From contig NW_003546247.1 of the NCBI RefSeq assembly GCF_000090795.2, positions 321,764 to 373,435 of the forward strand: DNA of 51,672 nucleotides, given 5' to 3'. The stretch comes from Amphimedon queenslandica (taxonomy: Eukaryota > Porifera > Demospongiae > Haplosclerida > Niphatidae). Shown here in pieces: positions 42,471 to 51,672 of this stretch; position 1 is the stretch's first letter, and each line of letters starts with the position of its first letter. The position numbers and the translations under genes are program-made. The notes beneath the pieces are model-generated. The model had not been told where the DNA came from, did no database searches, and saw only the letters and a program-made list of their open reading frames with translations.

Positions 42471-43178
42471 TCAACAAAATGCGAACCTACTCTCATCATA
42501 TAATCCTTTAGGAACTGGTGGACAAGCAGTGGTTCCCATTCTACAACTATAACCCATTTTTTTGAAAATGGACTGAACCCATGAACGAGGCATGGAAAAA
42601 TTGAGATGCTGAGATGATGATAAGTGAGTCTCAATTAACGCTTTGCCTGTTGCTCTGACAACATGTATGTTTACCACACCTCCTTTACTCCGAATTGCTG
42701 TTAGAAAAATGAGTTTTTCATCAAGATCTAAGAGGACTGGTGGACGACCTTTTGGCTTTGTGGTAAGCTCTGTCACAGGCTCTGGGTTAACCTTCTTTCT
42801 TTCAACACTGAGTTGTGACTCATATGCTTCCTTAAAATTTCTTATGGTACTCTCTCTCCAATTAGGGAAAGTAGACAGAAAATGTAGCCTGGCCTTCTCA
42901 TTCCCATTCTCTAATGCATACTTTCCTATACTTGCACAATCTTTAGGTCTGTAAGTAGTGTAAGTCCTGTGTGCTCTACATTTCTTTGCTGCTGGAGCAG
43001 AGTCCAAGGGGTCCGATAGGCCAGCAACGTCACTTGTCACAATACTCCCATACTCTACCCTTCCCAAACCCGATTCATCTAGGAAGGGAAAATGTGGCAG
43101 AACAGGAGTGTCTTCAGTGGTAGAAGAAGATGGGATAGAGTCTGAGCGTCTGTTAGATCCAAAATGAAACAAAGACAT
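42471..43178 (-). pseudogene. Pogo-like transposase N-terminal half, open for 235 codons
   Basis: ATG at 43178. A Ser/Pro-rich start is followed by the DNA-binding part of a pogo-like transposase: SIGKYALENGNEKARLHFLS, WRESTIRNFKEAY, PKGRPPVLLDLDEKL, SKGGVVNIHVVRATGKALIE, FSMPRSWVQSIFKKMGYSCR and GTTACPPVPKGLY. The pattern is that of a CENP-B-type HTH pair as in a family common in sponges and cnidarians. A TGA closes it near 42471 and no DDE core follows, so the catalytic half is gone. One residue seems lost near SSSQHLNFSMP. No frameshift interrupts the 235 codons, unlike its neighbours. Confidence 0.65.
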
Positions 43179-43618
43179 GGCAATGACAGCAGCTAGCAGT
43201 AGTGAAAGTCAAAGATTTACGGAAAAGTTTCACGTGCACTGTGAGTGTAGCTAGCTGCAGCAGAGTTGCATTTCAGCTTTTTGTGTGGCATAAAAGGATA
43301 TCATGTGTATAGGACTACATGGACACCGGTTGTAGATAAAAAGCTTCCTGTAAAACATTAAGCTGGCAACGAACATGACTTCTATGCTAGGCTGTCATTA
43401 CAGGAAGTAGTTTACTTGTTGTTGGGCACCTTCCTCGAAATGTAACTCGTTTTACGCTTTTCATTTGTTCTTATGGAGCTGTGGTTTCTTGTAAAGTCAC
43501 TTTGACTCAGTACAGGAGATTTCCTTGTTGCAAGGCAGGTTAGAGATCCCCTGTGAAGTCACAGTAGTAATGGCTACTTCTGAACTGAATTGCCTTGCCA
43601 TAGACAAATGTGACCATA
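43179..43618. other. No gene seen
   Basis: Upstream side of the pogo-like gene; no convincing TATA box. Confidence 0.35.
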
Positions 43619-43848
43619 ATTGACAAAAGGTACCTTATGGCGGATAGGAAAATTGGTCTTTATAGCCTTAAAAATCCAACTTCCTGAGCTCCATTTATCA
43701 TGAAACTACTCCAGTGGATGCAAAAAGTTACCATGTAACTTTCAGAAACAATGGTTGTCAAACAGAGCACTCACAGTTTGATATTTTTCATTATAATGAT
43801 GAATTTAAAAATCCGCCATAAGGTACCTTTTTTTCAATTATGGTCACA
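43619..43848 (+). mobile_element. MITE M1 copy C
   Basis: 230 bp, TGTGACC ends, AA on both flanks. Confidence 0.9.
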
Positions 43849-43861
43849 AATATAAAGGACT

Positions 43862-43999
43862 AGTTTCTATATATTATGAAGAACCAGACAGTCTAGGAAA
43901 CTTTTCCAATATTACTAAAACTATAATTGAATCTTTCATGTTTGATGATGAAGATAATTTTTCAAGTGAAGAAGACTGCTTAGTAGATCTAGTTACTTA
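43862..43999 (+). CDS. Short acidic exon-like frame
   Basis: 45 codons to TAA (YYEEPDSLGNFSNITKTIIE, MFDDEDNFSSEEDC) with protein-like composition and no ATG at its start. Possibly the last exon of a gene destroyed by MITE M1 copy C, which ends 13 bp upstream. No family recognised. Confidence 0.3.
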
Positions 44000-44156
44000 A
44001 TATTTATTAATTGATTTAATAATTATTATTCTTAATTAACATTAATAACACTATCCTGTATTATTAGCGAATGCTTAAATTAGCAAATTTTGCCTCCATC
44101 GCTAAAAACGCTAAAATTACATGTCACAATTAATACCTACCCCAAGGTATGTAATC

Positions 44157-44480
44157 AACTAAGGAAAAAAGAATTAAACAAGTGAGAAGTAAACGGTACA
44201 TTAATCATCATTTCAAATACCAACTTCAAATGATTAGCTGCGACCAGTCGCTTTGCGTATACAGTAGACTCTAAAATCAACTGAGGAAAGAAGAATTAAA
44301 CAAATGAGATGTGTGTAGTACATGAAAAATCATTTCAAGTACCAACCACTAATGATTAGCTCCAATCAGTCGCATCCCTTATACACTAGACTATGAAATC
44401 AACTGACGAAAGAAGAATTAAACAAATAAGAAATATTACATAACAACTCACTTCAAAATAATCTCAAATGATAAGAGCTC
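44157..44480. repeat. Tandem repeat, 122-bp units
   Basis: Units begin at 44157, 44279 and 44401 with AACT-A/G-AGGAAA-AAGAATTAAACAA. About 2.6 copies, diverged at roughly one base in six. Confidence 0.8.
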
Positions 44481-44989
44481 AGAAAAGGTAATGTGAACAG
44501 AAACTATACAGCTATATAGCTTGATAGACAGCAATCTAAACTAAACGTACAATAAAATTCTATTGTTAGTCACTTGTATTTGACACCTAATGATTACCAG
44601 CTCCAAGCAGCCAATTAAATATTTTATTAAAGTAGCTCTATAGTACTGATTCAAACTGAGAAAGCTGTGCTAAATTCATTAAAAGGGAAACAAGTAATAC
44701 AGTATAAACAAACCAAACAGTGCAATGAAAACATGCTCTAGTCAAACAAGGAATTAAAGTTAGAAAGAATTGCATTTTTGTGCTGAACAGCAAAAAAAAA
44801 ACAGGCTAAGCATCACAGTTAAAATTTTCAAAATAAGCCATATGTTCAGTAACTACAAAGGCTCTCATTTCACTATAAACAATTACTATTGTATGTAGTA
44901 AGGCTGAAGGCTATTACGGTATTTTAATCAATTTTTATGCAACAGATGCAGTAATGAATTTTGTGTGTGGTTATGTAAACCAATTTTGC
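44481..44989. other. AT-rich, no gene seen
   Basis: No coding signal. Confidence 0.4.
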
Positions 44990-47576
44990 CTGGTAAACGC
45001 AGCCTTCTCTGTCAGAGGTTTACTTTCAAAATAATATTTCCTGTTCTACTTCTCAGTATGTGTTTCTACCTTTCTTAGTTTCATAGTATAGTATATAACA
45101 AGAATGACTGCTCCGACTGAGTTCTAATTATTTAAGGCTGGTTTGTAAATGATGTTTGCGGTACTACTTCTCCCTATTTTTCATTTATTCATGTATAATT
45201 TATAGAAGGAGTGTCTCAACATAATAAGTTTGACGCTGTGTTTCCACAACAATGTAAAAGGCATGTTTTACAATGAGACACTTTCAATACAGTTTTCAAT
45301 TCTGTGGAGTTTTATATCACAATTTCATTTGTTTTGTTTCCTCGTAAATTTGTGTAAGGTTTGATTTTCAATTAATATTTCCTGATCTACTTTTATTTCA
45401 GTATTTGTTTTTACCTTTTTTATTTTCTTAGTGTAGTATATAAAGAAACTCAGTTGTAATCATTTAAGCTTGGTTTTAAAATAATGTTTCATGTACTACT
45501 TCTCAATACTGGTTTCTCTATTTCATATATAGTTTATATCAGTAGAGCTTGATTTAACTAAGTTTGAGGATGTATTTAGACAGCAACGCAAAATGCATTG
45601 TTTTTAAACCATTACACTTTTAATGCTGTAATTTTTTCCATTGAGTTTTTCAAAATTCTATCGCGTCATTTGTTATTTAGCCTTGTTAATGTAACCTAAT
45701 TTGTTCTGGTTTGTTTCTTATTAAGTAAAATGTCCTGATGTAATTACTACTCAGTATTTGTTTTTACCTGTCACAGTTTTATAGTGTAGTATATAACAAC
45801 AGTGACTGATTCAGACTCAGTTCTAATTATGTAAGGTTGGTTTTACAATGATGTTTCATGTAGTACTTCTTTGTTTCAAGTAGAAGGAGTTACCAGTCAA
45901 ATGGAGTATGAGGCTACATTTAAACAGCAATGCAAAATAGATTGCATTAAAGCAAGAACTCTTTTTGTTTACATAGAGTTTTATCAAGGTTCTATTATAT
46001 TATGACTCGTTTCTTTGCCTTGTGAATGCAGTATTAATTAGTTAAGGTTGTTGTTTAAAATAATGGTTTCTCTTCCATTTACTTCTAAGTATTCCCTTTT
46101 TTCCTTTTCTTAGTTTCATTGTGTAGTTTACGACAAGAGGGACTAATCAAACTCAGTTCTATTCATTTAAGGTTGGTTTTTAAACGATGTTTTATGTACT
46201 ACTTCTCACTGTTTTGTTCTTAATTTCAGTATAGTTAATACCAGTAATTACTGATCAAACTGTTTTCATGTCCATTCAGTTCTTAAGATGCTACAATGTT
46301 TTCATTCGTTTCTTTGCCATTTAAACACAGCCTTAATGATTTTCATTTTTTTTTCTAAATAATATATCCTGTTCTAATTACTTCTCAACATTTCTTTCTT
46401 TTAGTAGTGTAATTATGTAGTATATAACAAGAATGACTGATAAGACTGAGTTTTGATCATTTTTCACATACCACTTCTCACTATTTCTTTTGTTTCAAGT
46501 ATAGTTAATACCAGGAGTTACTAATCAATTTGAGTTTTGGGCCGCGTTCCCATAGCAACACAAAATGCTTTGTTTTACAAACAATACACTTTAAATACTG
46601 TTTTGGTTTTCATAGAGTTTTATCAAGATTCTATCACGTCTTTATTTTTTTCTTTTGTTGAGAGTAGACAGCTTAACTGTGTATATAATGTTATTAGTAT
46701 TGTTTAGACTAAATTATTGATTACTGTAAATTATTTTCAATTATTATTATGTGTGAACACAATGTTAGTTTTGGAAAATCTTCCTGACTTTGTGGTGTAC
46801 TGTTAATGCTTTATCCGTGTGTGGTATTTTGGTTAGTTGGTTCCGTGTGTCTAGTCTATGTTGTTTGCTGTAAATTCTATCTTTTGTCTTTCTCTTAATC
46901 TTTTATCCTCTGTAATAATACTTTTACTTCGGTTACAACTGCCACATTAATTGGCTAGTTTCAACATCTTTGCCTTGTAAACAGAGCCTTATCTGCTTGA
47001 GGTTTGTTTTTAAAATAACATTTCCTGTTCTACTCACATCTTAGTATTTGTTTCTCACATTCTTAGTTTCCTAGTGTAGTGTATAACAAGATTGACTGTT
47101 TTCTAATCATTTAAGGTTTGATTTAAAATGATGTTTCATGTACTTTCACTATTTTAGCCTTTTCATATTTTCAAGTATAGTTTTGACCAGAATTTCCTGC
47201 TAAAACTGTGTTTGAGGCTGCGATTACAATGCAAAGCAAAATACTTTGACAATACACACTGAGTACTGTTATGTTTCAATCAAGTTTAATCAAGATTCTT
47301 AGTTGTGATAATGTAATGTTGCTGTAAAAATGTTTTACGTACTAATTCTTACTATTTCATTATTTCTTTAATTCATATATGGTTCATACCAGCAGTGCGT
47401 GATCGAATTAAATATATTTCCGCATTTCCAAAGCAATACAAAATGCATTGCTTTAAAAACAATATACTGAATACTTTTTTTTGCATAGATTTCAATAGAG
47501 ATTCTATTCCATTTGCATTTGCTTCCTTGCTATGCAAGCACAGCCTTAATTATTTGAGGCTGGTTATTAGAAATAA

Positions 47577-47815
47577 TGCGACCATATTTGACAAAAGGTA
47601 CATTGTGGCGGATAGGAAATTGATGTTTATTGCCCAAGAAATCCAACTTTCTGAGCTCTATTTCTCATATAATTACTCCAGACGATGCAAAAAGTTAGTA
47701 TCTAACCTTTAGAAACAATTTTTGACTAACAGAGCACTCCCAGGTTGATATTCTTTATTATAATAATGAACTTAAAAATCTGCCATAAGGTATCTTTCGT
47801 CAATTATGGTCAGAA
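47577..47815 (+). mobile_element. MITE M1 copy D, inside a satellite monomer
   Basis: 239 bp; ends TGCGACC and GGTCAGA (mutated), AA on both flanks. The monomer without the insert reads AAATAATATTTCC. Confidence 0.85.
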
Positions 47816-48221
47816 ATATTTCCTATTTTATTTTTTTCTGTATTTGTTTCTTCCTTTCTCTGTTTCATGGGATAGTGTATAACAAGAAGTGGTTGGCAAT
47901 ACTGGCCAAAATAGATTCTACACAATACAGATCAATATTAGTGCATTTTGGAAGCATCAACACAGTTTTGAAATGCTATTTAGACCACATCTATAAAGTC
48001 ATACCCCTTATTATTGATTGTTTTCATCAATGTTTTTATGCACATGTGTGTATTATACGTCATTGACTCATTAAACATTTCTTTATTAATACTATTTAAC
48101 CACCATAAATGGGTGAAGTCAACGTATTGATCCAAATTCCTTTAAAATTTGGAAACCAATACGAATCGATGCTGCAAAATATCATTTGTATTGATAAAAT
48201 ATTGTTTGTGTTGATAAAATA

Positions 48222-48460
48222 TGTGACCATAATTGACAAGAGGTACCTTATGGCGGATTTTAAAATTCATCATTATGATGAAAAATATGAACTTGTGAGT
48301 GCTCTGATAGACAACTATTGTTTCTAAAAGTTGCATAGTAACTTTTTGCATCCTCTGGAGTAATTTCATGATGAATGGAGCTAAGAAAGTTGGATTTTTA
48401 AGGCTATAAAGACCAATTTTCCTATCCGCCATAAGGTACCTTTTGTCAATTATGGTCACA
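48222..48460 (-). mobile_element. MITE M1 copy E
   Basis: 239 bp, near-perfect TGTGACCATAATTGACAAGA and complementary ends, TA flanks, interior inverted relative to copies B, C and D. Confidence 0.9.
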
Positions 48461-49017
48461 TATTAATAATTGCCCACCACTAAAAACAAGAGTGACTTAT
48501 CAGACTCAGTACTAAACATTTAAAGTAGGTTTTAAAATGACATTTATCATGTACTAGTTCTCAACAATTCTTTTTTCTTTCAACTATAATTTATGGGAGT
48601 GCCTTAACAAAATGAGTTTACACAGTAACGCAAAGTGAATTGTTTTTGTAATGATACACTGTTTATGTTTTTACTGACATATATCAAGATTCTGTCATAT
48701 CTTAATTCATTTGTTTGCCATGTAAACGCAGCCTTAATTATTCCAGGTTACTTTTCTATAAAATTATTCCGGTTCTACTTATTTTTCAGTCTTTGTTTTT
48801 CCTTTCTTAGTTTCATAGTGTAGTAAATAACAACAGCGACTGTTCAGACTTGGTTTTGATCAATTAAGGTTTGTTTTAAAATGATGTATGTATCTTTGCT
48901 CTCTATCCTTTTTGTAGTTTCAAGTATTTTTATACCAGGACAGCCTGATTAAACTGAGATTGAGGCTGCTATTACACAGAAATGCAAAAGGCATTGTTTA
49001 TTAAATGATACACTTTG

Positions 49018-49853
49018 AACAAGTAAATAAAAAACATTAAAAATGGAAAAGTAGTAGCATTTAATTTGGGAAAAGTAAAGAAACAAGAAGGTACTTTCAA
49101 ACAGGTGTGATAAGAAATCCTACACCACTGCAAAAAGAATATTACCCAAAAAGCATTGTACCTTCATTACTCACACAGCCTGGGCTACTAACATGATAAC
49201 TATGAAGCATAATGTCTTTGATGCAGTGGTGTAGGATTTTTTATCACAACAGTTTGCAGGTACCTTCTTGTTTCTTTACTTTGTCCCAATTAAATCCTGC
49301 TGCTTTTCCATTTTTAATGTTTTTTATTTACTTGTTTCCATTCTTTTTTCTTAATGTGGTAAATTAAATTTTTATGATTCTGTGGTTAGGTTAGTAATTC
49401 ATGCAGATCATGTGTGCATAAATTAAAATGGCATCATACCACGCCTTGTTTGCAGCTAAATCTTGTCTTCAATTTTGTTCCCTGTCCTGCTTCTCTTTGA
49501 AACTACCTTTGTGGTCCTTGACTCAAGCCCAGAGGAGTGTTGTAAAAGCTAACTCAAGCACTTCCAAGGCTTAAAAGATTAGAGGGGAGATAGAAGAAGA
49601 TGAAAGTAGAAAAAAAGTCTGAAGAATTTTGCAGAAATTTGAATTTGGGCCTACTCTCCAAAAATGCTCCAGCTACATTACAATTCACTTTAAAGGTACC
49701 AGGAGAATCGCTCAGTGAAGGAGAGCTCATCTGCGCCATTTATAAGGTTGTACAACATAAGATGAAAGAGTTGTAAGTGTTTGAAAAACATTAAAATGGC
49801 CGCCATCTTGAAAAACCAACCTCAGTCCTACATATAGGCTACCACCTATATAA
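49018..49853 (+). mobile_element. Composite element X, copy 2, inserted in satellite
   Basis: The palindromic half 49019-49335 and right half 49440-49853 sit together in one satellite monomer, which resumes at ATACTGTTTTGTTTCC. This shows that X is one unit of about 836 bp. Confidence 0.8.
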
Positions 49854-50560
49854 TACTGTTTTGTTTCCATAGAGTTCTGTCAAGATTTTATCATGTTTTC
49901 ATTCTCTTCTTTGCCATCTGAACACCGCCTTAATTATTTGAGGTTGGTTTTTTCACAATAGTTCGTGTTCTTTTTCCCTCTTAGTACTTGTTTCTTCCTT
50001 TCTTACATACATTGTGTAGTGTATAAAAAGGGACTAATCACATTCAGTTTCAATCATTTAAGGTTGGTTTGAAAATAATCCTTGATGTACTACTTCTGAC
50101 TAATTTTTAGTTTCAAATACAGTTTATGCCAGATGTTCCTGATTAAACTGAGTTTGAGATGGCATTTTGACAGCAACAGAAAAATGCATTGTTCTTAAAA
50201 CAATACACTGTCAATACTGTTTTTGTTTCCATGTAGTTTCTAATCATGTTTTCATGAGTTTCCTTTGCCTTGTAAATGCGGCATGGTTCTTAGTTTCTTT
50301 AAATAAATTTTCTTTTTGGACTTAATTGTAAGTATTTGTACTTTTTTAAATTCATAGTGTAGTATAATGATGAGAACGAATTTCAGGTTGCTTTTACACA
50401 GCAACATACGCATCGTTTTGAAACAAAACACTTTCAAGTGTTTTTGTTTCTACAGAATTTTATTAAGATTCTGTTCCTTTTTTATTTGTTTCATTGCCAT
50501 GTGAATGCAATCCTAATTACTTGAGGTTTTTTCTAAATAATACTTCATGTTCTATGGTCA

Positions 50561-50819
50561 GAATTTGTGACCTTTGTCTTATTCATTGTTACAATACGAA
50601 CCTCTTCTAAACCTGTGATGATACACAATTCAGTAAAAAATACTACACAGATTACTTATATTAACTAGTCTCGCTGGACCATCAGTTACATTAGGACTTT
50701 ATGGGTGATGAATTTCTATCCATCTACTGTACCTTGGTCTGGTACATCATATCCATTGTCATATGTCTTATTAAAGAGCTAATGTTCCTCAGCTGTCAAT
50801 TTGACTGAACGTCCTCTCA
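50561..50819. other. No gene seen
   Basis: Short unassigned stretch between two tandem arrays. Confidence 0.35.
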
Positions 50820-51130
50820 TTTTCTTTCATTCATGTCCTCTAGCACTTACTACTTCCCCATCACTAAGGCCATTAACAACTACACATTCAATAGATTATC
50901 CATGTACATGCACATATACTAAATACCTGGCTTCTTTTGTGCATGTCCCGTAGTACTTACTACCATGTCACCACTATCTCCATTAACAACAACACATTCA
51001 ATAAATTATACATGTACATCTACATGTATCAAATACCTTGTTTCTTCCGTCCATGTCCTCTGGTACTTATTACCTCCCCATCACTATATCTATGAACAAT
51101 TACACATTCATGAAATTATACATGTACATG
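50820..51130. repeat. Tandem repeat, 110-bp units
   Basis: Three units with CATGTCCTCTAGCACTTACT at 50832, 50942 and 51052, each ending in ACATGTACAT words. Confidence 0.8.
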
Positions 51131-51132
51131 TA

Positions 51133-51672
51133 TTACATAGGCGGTAGCCTATATGTATGGTTGAGGTTGATTTTTCAAGATGGCGGCCAAATTTACAATT
51201 TTCAAACGCTTAATACCCTTTCAGCTTACATTGTACAGCCTTATAAATGGCTTAACTGAGTTCTCCTTCACTGAGCGATTCTCCTGGAACCTTTAAAGTG
51301 ACCTGTGATGTAACTGGAGCAATTCTAGAGAATAGGCCCAAATTCAAATTTCTGCAAAATTCTTCAGACTTTTTCTTCTTTCATCTTTCTTCTATCAACA
51401 CGGAAATCTTTTAAAATAGAGAACGGCTTAAAATGGCTTTTACACCATTCCTTTTGGCTTGGGTCAAGGATAAGACAAGTGCTTTTATTATCTAACTTAG
51501 TTTAAGGTTAAAAACTAATTATTTGGGCGTGATCTATCACACCCCTCTCTGTTTCAGACGCCATTGCGAAATTAAATGCGCATGCGCAAAGTTGCCATAG
51601 ACAACTGTGTGGTTTAACATTTTTGTTTTTGCTCTATTCTTCTCTTGGTCTTTGCTGAAGTTTTGCTCCGAT
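51133..51672 (-). mobile_element. Composite element X, copy 3, inverted, cut by the window end
   Basis: Starts TAGGCGGTAGCCTA and contains GATGGCGGCC and TGAGCGATTCTCCTGG, complementary to the right half of copies 1 and 2. The palindromic half would lie beyond 51672. Confidence 0.8.

Larger units (their letters stand above)
44990..50560. repeat. Satellite-like array, about 335-bp monomers, with insertions
   Basis: Landmarks recur at about 335-bp spacing: GCCTTAATTATTTGAGG, ATAGTGTAGTATATAACAA, CATAGAGTTTTATCAAG (near 45310, 45645, 45975, 46285, 46610, 47283, 49870, 50232). Monomers differ by 15-25 percent. MITE M1 copies D and E, element X copy 2 and an unassigned insert of about 310 bp (46655-46965) interrupt it. 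Two spacings near 47.3 and 50.3 kb are short, so some monomers are partial. Confidence 0.75.

Noticed and set aside
42643..42954. Plus-strand frame of 103 codons
   Set aside because: Antisense shadow of the pogo-like DNA-binding exon.
48142..48459. Minus-strand frame of 105 codons
   Set aside because: Most of it is MITE M1 copy E; the apparent peptide recurs only because the MITE recurs.
1..51672. tRNA, rRNA or other structural RNA genes
   Set aside because: I looked for tRNA-like A and B box arrangements and rRNA-like conserved stretches and saw none I could support; a covariance-model scan would be needed to exclude small ones.

Overview
Eukaryotic, AT-rich DNA with no recognisable host single-copy gene. 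Short GT-AG introns of about 40-300 bp, spliced coding exons, TACATG-rich simple repeats and the particular set of transposon families suggest an early-branching animal. A demosponge such as Amphimedon or a relative is my best guess, from pattern memory and not from a search. Almost every protein signal belongs to a mobile element or to a multi-copy family that behaves like one, and nearly all are broken by stops, frameshifts or truncation.

1-4.7 kb: 3' half of a minus-strand Ty3/gypsy element (LTR junction, integrase, RNase H-side linker) split by a complete plus-strand Crypton-like tyrosine-recombinase element flanked by CATG. 4.88-8.25 kb: minus-strand decayed multi-exon C2H2-finger gene of an uncharacterised animal family. 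9.2-10.3 kb: piggyBac transposase, broken and cut off by a dispersed repeat. 11.5-14.8 kb: repeats, an 857-bp palindrome, a decayed unknown gene and a tandem array. 15.07-18.09 kb: minus-strand Tigger/pogo transposase whose 3' part is a tandem array of micro-exons ending in a PHD-like exon.

20.68-25.77 kb: a 5.09-kb DNA transposon with matching inverted ends. It carries a DUF7869-type, DDE-like gene and a second gene for an acidic, Gly/Arg-rich protein with its own TATA and CCAAT boxes. A five-copy 230-240 bp MITE family in the window shares its TGTGACC ends. 27-31.2 kb: repeats, a 926-bp palindrome and a MITE carrying a host-like coding fragment. 31.7-32.5 kb: a second, truncated Tigger gene. 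33.7-39.1 kb: decayed multi-exon genes on both strands, a hAT-type MITE with perfect 8-bp target duplication and a 9-bp minisatellite.

39.7-43.2 kb: composite element X, a hAT transposase remnant with a nested 619-bp insertion, and the N-terminal half of a third pogo-like transposase. 44.1-51.1 kb: satellite DNA (122-bp, about 335-bp and 110-bp units) into which MITEs and element X have inserted; the satellite repeat supplies natural empty sites for reading target duplications. The window ends inside an inverted third copy of element X. The genes do not form one pathway. The window is best read as nested layers of transposition.
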